A stretch of DNA of 64,000 bases from Ilex aquifolium. Taxonomy: Eukaryota > Streptophyta > Magnoliopsida > Aquifoliales > Aquifoliaceae. The notes beneath the pieces were generated by a model, which was not told the DNA's origin, ran no database searches, and saw only the letters and a list, made by a program, of their open reading frames with translations. Where the stretch lies: contig OX637404.1 in assembly GCA_951799425.1 (NCBI GenBank), positions 18,810,045 to 18,874,044 on the forward strand. The letters are read 5' to 3'. Made by a program: the position numbers and the translations under genes. Positions 56,001-64,000 of the stretch are shown in pieces. Position 1 is the stretch's first letter. Each line of letters starts with the position of its first letter.

Positions 56001-58993
56001 GATGTTAATGTGAGTGAGATACACTAATTCATTACTCAAGTTATCGAACCATATTTAGTAGGCATAAAATTTGTTTTGAAGTTACATAACAGGATGTAAG
56101 TTGTCTTACAAGACTACTCTAATTCTTTTTTTTTTCCATCATCCAAAAAGGGCTCTTCTTTAAGTTTTGCTTCAAAGTTAGTGTAATCATGTATAAAGTT
56201 ATAAACTCAAATGCCAAAACCAAACAAGAGACTGAAATACCTCTATGTGGGAGTATCCATCATGCTCCATTGTGGTTATACTTCCAAGCATATTGTAGCA
56301 TAGAAATCGCTTTTTTCCTGCCTGCACAGGAGTAGCACCTGGCTGAAAAGCTTCCTGCATTTTTGGCCCTGCAGATATTATTGTGCTTCTTAGTCCCTCT
56401 TTCCCATTACCCAGGCTACCCTTTTGACCATGAGAAGCTTTTTTGCGGGATTCTATCTTTGGAAGCAAACTCAGCTCATCGCTAGTGTCTCCATCCCAAT
56501 CTCCATCATAGTCAGACTGTTTACGTAGTCTTTTCCTGCTAGGTAATTCAGCTTCACCATTGCTATCTTCACCAAGATCACTTAAACTGCCAGATGCACT
56601 AGGCTCTCCTTCCTCTTCATCGAAAAAGAGGAGGCCATTACTGTTTTTTGTTTGAAGACCTGGAATATTTTCAGTAGGAGATTTCATTGATGTAGGTACA
56701 GGCGATTCCCATACCCCATATTTTCCCATAACATCAATGACTGCCAGTGCATTCCCATGTGGCTTCCATGCCATACAACATATTGCAGCCTCAAATTTCT
56801 GCCGATCAATGTCCTGCCTTCGATCAACATCCCAAATCAGAACCTGCTTGTCTAAACCAGAAGTGGCCATATATTTCCCATTAGGTGACCAAGATATGAA
56901 ACAAATAGGTTGCACATGATCACCTCTAAGTGAAAACAGCTTTTCAGCAGTGTCTCTATCATGCATCACCACATCATTTTTCAAACCTGGGACAGCTAGA
57001 ATCTCCCCATCTGGGCTCCAGTTAACTACATTCATAGTGGAATTGTCAGAAAGAGTGTAAGGAGCTATGCTTTTAAGTGTATGAACAGTTCTTCCAGATT
57101 GGAGTTCCCAGTATATCACTGTCCCAAACGAATCAACTGAAGCCAAGTATTCACTCTTTGGATCAAAAGCTAAGCCAGTGATAGATCCTTTATGTCCTTT
57201 GAGAACCCTTGCAATTGAACCATCAATGGTATTGATAAGTTTAATACCTTCATCATCACCAGCAGCTGCCAACATGGTACCAGATTTATTAAAAGCAAGT
57301 GCACGGATTGGCAATGTAAATCTGGTGATATTGGTCTCAAATTCTCCACCTGACATGCATATTCACAGAAAAAATAATCAAAACACGATGCCTAAAATTT
57401 GCTGAAGTATTCAGAACGAAACTGGGAACATGATATGCTAGACAAGCTACAATTTTTTGAACAGTTTGTGGTAGAAGAAGAAATGAAGTTTTATAATAAC
57501 TACGAGGCAGCAAATTAGCATGCAAATTCAAAGGGAGTTACATAAACAAGAAACAGGTTGTCTGCAAACATTAAAAACTCAAACCAATATGAAAGATAAC
57601 AATGTGCTAAAGAGTTGGAGTGGCAGAGCTCCAAGCCCCCTCTGCTCGGAAAAGGAAAATTGAAGAAATCTCAGTCATTGAAGCAGGCAGATATTACCCC
57701 AGGTCTAATCCAAGTACCTCGAAACTCTACCAGCAGGCCAGGTGGCACCTTAGACTGGCATTAATTCTGGCACCTCGAAACAAATTGTGCTTTAATACCC
57801 ACATAAGTTTGTAAGTCTTTCATAATTGGAGTCATCCACTGAACAACTAAGTACAAAAACCTACACAGAAAAGCAAGAGGTTCCACAGGACACTTTTCTC
57901 CAAATGTCTCTACTGATAATTCGAAATCAGAGACTTGTACCTTCTCTATCCATGATTCAAATTAAAGACATCCGTAAGCACTAAAGAGCTAAATTCTATC
58001 TGTTTAAAATGCTTTCAAAGCCTGGTTCTATGTACATAGGCGAACAGTGTACACATGAACAAGACAGAGCTCCACAACATACACAAGACCCTGGGCAAGT
58101 GTTGGGTGTGTTGATACAATACTATAGCCAACACGAAAACTACGAAAATACTTATCACCATGAGCTTAAAGTTTAAGTGTGGCCGACACTCAAAAATATG
58201 AAAACTGGCATTGTTCCCGAAAAATCATTTTCCACTTTAAATCATTAGGATTTGTTATTGACCAATATTATTGCCACTAACTCAAACAACGAAACATGAA
58301 TCCCACCTATCTTTTTAAAATCAAATTAACCACCCATGACCCATCCTTTTTATTTCAGAAGTGCTATACAAGTCGATGGTCGACAGTAAATTTCATGGAA
58401 ATGTCAATTCCAAAAGGGCCATAACAAATTAAAGGTCAGATTTTCAATCTATTTCCTATTATTTTCAATAAAATTAAGAACGAACAAAACACAACTCATT
58501 CCCCCATTTCCCACTAAAGAAAAAAATGTTACAAAAAATCTCGTATTGTTAGATTTTCAGTTTATTCTTGAGATAAACATTAACAATTCTCTATGATTGT
58601 CATTGAAATTAAGAAGCAGCAAAACACAACTTAACCCCCAATTTCAAACCAAACAAAAGGATTTGACAAAATCTGATACAAATACAAGACGCCATATGAG
58701 GACCGAAACAAATTACCAGGGAATTTGTAGAGCTTGACAGAATGATCGACAGATCCAGAAGCAAGACAGGTAGAATTAGGGCTGAGAGCCAAGGCCGTGA
58801 CACCATCTCTATGATTCCGAAGAATCTTGGGTGTATTCGAGGGCAAAAGAGGGTCGTGAATGCAGATGGACGAATCGGAAGACGAAGAAGTGACGATGTG
58901 CTCGGCTTTGAGGTCCCAAAGAATCGAAGAGAATGAGGCCGCGCCGTTGTTGTTCCGGTGGGCTTCTCGGAGCTTCACCGATCGGATCTTCAT
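53018..58993 (-). CDS. CTF4: CTF4/WDHD1 (AND-1) replisome adaptor, 967 residues, 12 exons
   Basis: Exons (minus): 58,993-58,717; 57,349-56,241; 55,958-55,782; 55,674-55,561; 55,319-55,215; 54,762-54,628; 54,539-54,484; 54,392-54,290; 54,204-54,088; 53,968-53,842; 53,710-53,580; 53,470-53,018. All junctions are GT-AG and the total is 2,904 bases, in frame throughout. Residues 10-310 form WD40 repeats (DGVTALALSPNS, GDDEGIKLINTIDGS, LDKQVLIWDVD), followed by an acidic linker. Residues about 430-690 are the Mcl1-type middle beta-propeller, then helices to 817 and a charged tail ending LLDSLKKMKKIDSNG. The tail has repeated KNAGEVKNV units. Ctf4/AND-1 tethers polymerase alpha and other clients to the CMG helicase in the nucleus. 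The Arabidopsis homologue is At3g42660. No animal-type HMG box is seen. I chose MKIRSVKLRE as start because homologues begin there. An in-frame ATG 16 codons upstream is possible. Confidence 0.93.
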
Positions 58994-59093
58994 GCTAGGG
59001 CTGGATTTGGGGGGGTTTTGGTTGGCTGTGTTTCTGTGCAAGTGCTGGTCTCCGGCTTATGGGATGCTCGCTTGTGTTGTGTGATAATTTGGT

Positions 59094-59134
59094 TTTGGCG
59101 GGAATTGGAGGTTTTGTTTTGTGTTTTCGCGGGA
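59094..59134. promoter_or_regulatory. Two E2F-binding sites upstream of the CTF4 gene
   Basis: TTTGGCGGGAA (59,094-59,104) and TTTTCGCGGGA (from 59,124) both fit the E2F consensus TTT(C/G)(C/G)CG(C/G). They lie about 100-140 bp before the start codon, 30 bp apart. E2F factors drive S-phase genes in plants, which fits a replisome protein. Confidence 0.7.
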
Positions 59135-59366
59135 GTATTTGTATTCGTTAAATCAGTGGAGGGAATTGAGTTGTCAAAGCAACTTTACTTTATCACTAAA
59201 GACATAATTTAGGGATTTAATATATTATGATTATTGAATTGTTAGTGTTGAGACCAGTAATAATTTAATATTGAAATCCACCGACAATTATAGTTATAAT
59301 AATTAAACCCTAAATTATGTCTCAATAACATTGCTCTTATTTTATATAACCACAAAATATTTTATA

Positions 59367-60449
59367 GGACAAATTACACTTGGACCCCTTCACATTTGGC
59401 TTTATTACACAGACACCCTTTTATATTTCAAAAACTACTTTGAGACCCATATAGATAGATGTCGTTAACGGTATTAACAACAGATTCATTTTTCTTCCTG
59501 GTTTTTGCATAGAGTTGCACAAGTTGGAAAAGGCTGTGACGTTGTTAGACTACATGGGGGGAGGGAATGGAATGAATGTAAGCAGGGCTGGGGCCTGGGT
59601 TGAGGGGAAACTACGGGTTTTGTAAAAAGGGTTGGCTGTTGAATTTGATCTTTGGGAAGGGTGGTTGCAAGTTCAGCTAGGGTATGGGTATTGGGTTGCA
59701 ACGGCGTTGAAGGAGAGAGAGAAATGGTTTGGTGATGATTGGTGTCTGGGGTGGTTTTCGAAACTCACTGCAGTTAGTGATGTTAATTGAACTGAGCTAT
59801 TCGAGCTTGACTCGAGTTCGGTTCGTTTAGACTCGGTTCGTTTTCTAAACGGGCTCAAATTTAAACAAGTTTTTAGACCAGTTTAGAAAACAAGTCTGAC
59901 AGACTCGGCTTAAACTCAACAGGCTCGACTGGTTTATGTGCAAATACTCGGGCTCAACTCGTTTTGAGCTCGTTCAAGCTCGGCTCATTTTCTAAACGAG
60001 CCGAACTTGAACCATTTTTTAAGCTCGATTATGAAACAAACTTTTTAAGTTTGGCACAAGCTTTTTAAACTCGGTTCGAGCTCGTTCGACTAACAGCCTT
60101 AACTGCAGTGGTGGCAGTGGTGTTGGATAAATTATAAAAAATTATCTAATTAAATTGTATGAAAAATTATTTAGTTAACTTCATTCTAATGTGTATACTT
60201 GTCTTTTTAATATTTGTTTATTTATTTAATTGAGATTATGACATGGCAAAAGGGCATTTTTAGGGTATTATATTAAATCTTGTTGATGATGTCATCTTAT
60301 CTCCTTATTTATTTGATGTCCGTTAGACATAAGGGGTGTGACCGTTACAAACCTTAAAACGTCAAGGGATCTCAGTGTAATTTTTGAAATGTGAGAGAGT
60401 TTTCGTATAATAAAATCAAATGTCAGGAAGGTTTAAGTGTAATTTATCC
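59367..60449. mobile_element. MULE-type element, 1.08 kb, with a nested hAT MITE
   Basis: Ends GGACAAATTACACTTGGACC and, from the right, GGATAAATTACACTTAAACC are inverted repeats that extend through catttgg-tttattaca-g. The flanking 9-mers are TATTTTATA and AATTTTATA (8 of 9). An hAT MITE is nested at 59,775-60,101. It lies upstream of the CTF4 promoter. Confidence 0.75.
59775..60101. mobile_element. hAT MITE, 327 bp, nested
   Basis: It has a perfect 8-bp duplication, ACTGCAGT (59,767-59,774 and 60,102-60,109). Ends TAGTGATGTTAATTGAAC and, from the right, TAAGGCTGTTAGTCGAAC match. The interior repeats gagctcg and ctcggttcg motifs. It is younger than the MULE around it. Confidence 0.85.
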
Positions 60450-61411
60450 AATTTTATACAGGTCAAACGGGTTAGTGGTGACGAGTTTGAAATATTTTTC
60501 TCGTGAAACGGAATAGTCCTTTAACGGTCCATTTATTTAGCGAGTAATATAGGATGAATAAAAATTCAAACTCTTATCTAAATTTGAGTAAAAAATAAAT
60601 AAAAAACTTAATTTAGTATAGACCTCTTAAATGGAAAAAATTAAATTTAAAAAAGAGAAATTCAAATTTAAATGAGGACAAATTCAAACTTAAAAGATGA
60701 TAAAATATAATCATTGGATCTTAAAGGATGATGAAATCTCATCATTAAATATTTGGGTATGAATTTGAGTTTCCCTTGATTTGAATAAAAAAATGAGTCC
60801 CCCTCCATTTGATATGGGTATGGATCTAATATTGCAAAAGATTTTAAGAGATTTTTACCCAAATTTAAATTTGGATTTAAAAAAAGATAAGGATTGGAGA
60901 TGCTAACATGTTTAATAAATAAGGTGTGTTCAATTTTGTAATTTTCATCCGTTCTATACATGAATTATGCATGTGTTGAGTAATTTTTAACACTAACCCG
61001 TTTAACTTGATACGATTATCTAGCCTAATTGTAATGTATAGGGATGTTAAATATGACATGACACTATCCTAACAATTGAACAAGTTTTGCGGTTTTTTTT
61101 TTTTAATTTTGAGAATTATTTATAACTTTTGGGAATTATTTACAACTTTCAAGGGTCATTTATAATTTTTGAAGTTCATTTACAATTTTTTGTGCTTACC
61201 TTAGGAAATATTTTTTGTTCTACGCAAAAACTTCTATACGCACAAAACTTGCACAACTTGGTGGTATAGTACCGATATATTTTTTTAGTAGTGTAGTGTT
61301 CTCCATCACAATAAGCCTATCTCGGCCATTTTTTTTGTACCAGCCTATGACATCCGTAAAAAATATGAATGTTGTATCAAAATTGTTTAAAGCCGGTGAT
61401 TTGGGTTTGAT
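60450..61411. other. Intergenic DNA with a probable MITE remnant
   Basis: No gene is seen. About 60,520-60,905 ends gataaggattggagatgc before TAA and includes tttgaataaaaaaatgag, shared with the 4,429-5,172 element. It probably belongs to the same loose MITE group, but the left end is unclear. Short direct repeats (aattatttacaactttt) lie at 61,110-61,190. Confidence 0.4.
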
Positions 61412-61764
61412 TAGGGGTGTTAATCGTGGTGTGTCGTATCATTTTCGTGTCGTGTCACTTTCGGTCGTGTTATTTTCGTGTCGTATCACTTTCGGTACGT
61501 GTCAATATTCGTGTTAATAAAAAATTATTTAATTTGGCAACAACTAATATAATATTATTTAAAAAATTATAAAATTCTTATTTTATATCTACAATACTCG
61601 TTAAATAATTATTTTATATCTACAGTACCCATTAATCGTGTTATTTGTGTCGAACCTTAATTTGACTCATTTATTATTCGTGTCAACTAATCGTGTTATT
61701 TTCGGGTTCGTGTCGGATTCGGTTCGAGTCGGGTTCGTGTTAACGGAAAAAATTGACACCCCTA
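61412..61764. mobile_element. hAT MITE, 353 bp
   Basis: It has a perfect 8-bp duplication, GGTTTGAT (61,404-61,411 and 61,765-61,772). It starts TAGGGGTGTTAATCG and ends TTGACACCCCTA, with tcgtgtc and ttcgtgt motifs inside. It is the same family as 16,052-16,784, which is about twice as long. Confidence 0.88.
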
Positions 61765-61877
61765 GGTTTGATTGCAAGGCCGACCTAATAAGGGAGGCAC
61801 AAAAACATGGACTTTTAGGCCACAATTATAAAATAAGCCTCATATTTCGTATATTCATGATATATTTAAAGTTAAAC

Positions 61878-63781
61878 TGTAATGTTCCAATTTTCACAAT
61901 GAAAACATTAACTAACTATGAGCCATCTAAATTATAAAAGCAGATTAAAGTATTATTAAATAAATAAAATTATTTAATATTCAATATCTAACTAGATAAA
62001 TTCTCAAATAAACATATAAACTCCTTTAGATTACATCTAAAATCAGAATAACAATCTCCCAACTAATTAATAAAATAAATATTCCAAAACATTTATTCAA
62101 TCACCTACAATTCATAAATTTAAACTAAAGAAACATCTATAGGCATCTACTTTCATATCCATTTTAAGATCCGCTTCAGCATCCCAATTTACCTGTTCAC
62201 CTAGAGTTATATCCTCTTCAAAGTCAAAATCTGAAAAATGTATATATCGTAGGATGAGCAAATAAGCGCAGTAAAAAACATTCTCAAACCCAAACAAAAT
62301 TTAGAAAATCATAAAAATAGGTAAGTATAGTGTCAGTGAACGATCTCAAGTTTACTCAATAGGAACATTAAAATTTTGATCAGTATCGAATCATTCATAA
62401 AATCATATTTCATATTCATATGCTAAATAAACAAGAATCCACATAACAAACATATCTAGCTCACAAAACTCCACATTCTAAAAAATAACACCCCACAGTT
62501 CAAGAAGGGCATATACTGACGCATCAGTAGTAACGAATCATTCCTAAGATTTTGTTATACCAACCCCTATCCTAGTCTCCTGTGGAACAAATAGTGGTTT
62601 GGAACCCCGCAAAGAACCAACTACACTACGAGTGATAGGAAACCTTCGAACCCCTCAAGGTAAAAAACACGTCTAAACACTCTGCAATATATATATGCTT
62701 TCATAAAAATTCACATTTTCCAACATTCAAAATTCCACAATTCTCAAAGCACAAGAGTAATTTAATCGAAACATGTAAGAGATCATAAAAGAAAGCATTC
62801 AATTTAACAATAATCAATATCTAGGGTTTTTTTTTATCAAGAACATGCAATGTATGATGTAAAATATGTAATTCTCTCAATAAATGAATCATATTATCAA
62901 AAAGTGTATAAAAACATTGTAGATCTAACACATTTAATTGAATATGAATCAAAATATATACATAAGTAACCCTAACCCTCAATAAGAAAGAACCTCTACC
63001 TTGATTCACGAGTAGATGATCTTAACATGTTTTTGATGCGATTTCTACGTGTTAATCCGTCAAGATCTCGTTCGTTTTCTGTTCTCCCAACTTCTTTTAA
63101 CCTCCTTGGGTTGAAAAATAGCTTAAACCGACCTAAAACACTTCCTTAAGGCTTATATAGTGTAAAAATTGGAGAAAACACTCCAAACAGGTTGGAGCCG
63201 ACGTTAAACGCTTGTCCGAACGCGTGTTTTGTGCATCCAAATGGACCAAATTCACTGTCAAACACATTATTATCGCGTTCGGGGGTGAGTGACTTTCTAT
63301 TCCCAACTTTCGACTCTATTTTGACCTAGTTAAAAGCTGTTTCATTAAATTTTCATGAAATACATTTTTTTAACCCTTGAAGTCTAGTTTTTACAAGACA
63401 CAAATCAGATCAATCATACATTAGAGTAATAAGTTATTGATAAAATACTAAGGTAGAGTCTAATTCATTTCTACCCAAAATGCGTCTAAGTTCCGGAACA
63501 CTTCCTAACCTCTAATACACCTTATATCACATATCCCAAGATTTCTTGACCCCTGGGATCTATTTTTTATGTTATTTTTCTCTAAATATGTTTAAAACTT
63601 AACTATATTCATTTCTTATAAGAATTATCATCCCGAAGCTTCAATTTTCTCAACATATCTAAACTATTTCTACAATCACTAACTACGTAGTTTATTCATT
63701 CTTAATTCAATCTACATCAACACAAATACATCGTAATTTAATATAACTCAAATATATAATTAGATGGGGGTTTACATAACA
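61878..63781 (-). mobile_element. Possible LTR (chromovirus-like), solo or truncated
   Basis: On the minus strand the stretch starts TGTTATGTAAACCCCCATC and could end GGAACATTACA at 61,878. It has a TATA-like CACTATATAAGCC at about 63,150 followed by a leader-like region. That is the usual look of a plant Gypsy LTR, but no target duplication was found and no partner LTR is present in the window. The ends are uncertain. Confidence 0.35.
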
Positions 63782-64000
63782 CCCATAATAATCTAAGTCA
63801 ATATCAAAAGAACCTTATAAAGTTTAAGACCAATAAAAAAATTATATGTTCAATGGTTTAGACCCATCTATAAATTAGCCCACAAAATTCAAAATTCAAA
63901 ATTCATATCACTCCCCCGGTTCTAGTGCTTCACAAAATTAATAACTTCAAATCTCCCTAAAAATAGTCCACTAAATTTTGTTGACAAGAGTGATAATCTA

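Noticed and set aside
57620-57814. Plus-strand frame in intron 1 of the CTF4 gene
   Set aside because: It is short, has no domain and lies on the strand opposite to the transcribed gene.

Overview
The window is nuclear DNA of a flowering plant, most likely a eudicot. It is AT-rich, its genes have GT-AG introns, and it carries plant-type transposons (Helitrons, CACTA, Mutator-like, hAT) and Copia and Gypsy LTR-element fossils. The genes recognised are plant versions of CTF4, a RING-H2 ligase and a small plant protein. I cannot name the species.

Positions 1 to about 42,000 are a transposon-rich island built on an old local triplication. The same ancestral segment occurs three times: block 1 about 340-14,990, block 2 about 15,560-19,900, block 3 about 26,600-41,850. 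Each block carries one minus-strand copy of a small proline-rich, four-pass membrane-protein gene. Copy B (18,793-19,329) looks intact, copy A (12,901-13,386) has lost its last membrane segment, and copy C (40,170-41,476) is split by a transposon. The blocks look unlike one another because each took different insertions. Because the blocks are paralogous, several insertions have a visible empty site in a sister block. Block 1 took Helitron H1 (487-4,393), a Gypsy-type fossil (5,302-9,328), a 1.46-kb MULE (9,349-10,808), two MULE-type MITEs and another MITE. Block 2 took a Pack-MULE (15,915-17,877) carrying a carboxylesterase fragment. A Copia fossil (20,231-25,980) split by a CACTA element that captured host exons lies between blocks 2 and 3. 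Block 3 took a second Gypsy-related fossil with plus-strand (antisense) PF04195-like reading frames (26,872-33,362), Helitron H2 (33,656-37,675), a solo LTR and a MULE inside the gene copy.

From 42,000 on the DNA is ordinary genic euchromatin with three genes that look functional. They are a five-exon gene for a 140-residue conserved plant protein of unknown function (42,222-45,816, plus), a single-exon RING-H2 E3 ligase gene (49,230-50,537, minus), and a 12-exon CTF4/WDHD1 replication-factor gene encoding 967 residues (53,018-58,993, minus). The last has two canonical E2F sites just upstream. The genes do not form an operon-like unit. The right end holds MULE and hAT MITEs and a possible LTR. 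No rRNA, tRNA or CRISPR was seen.
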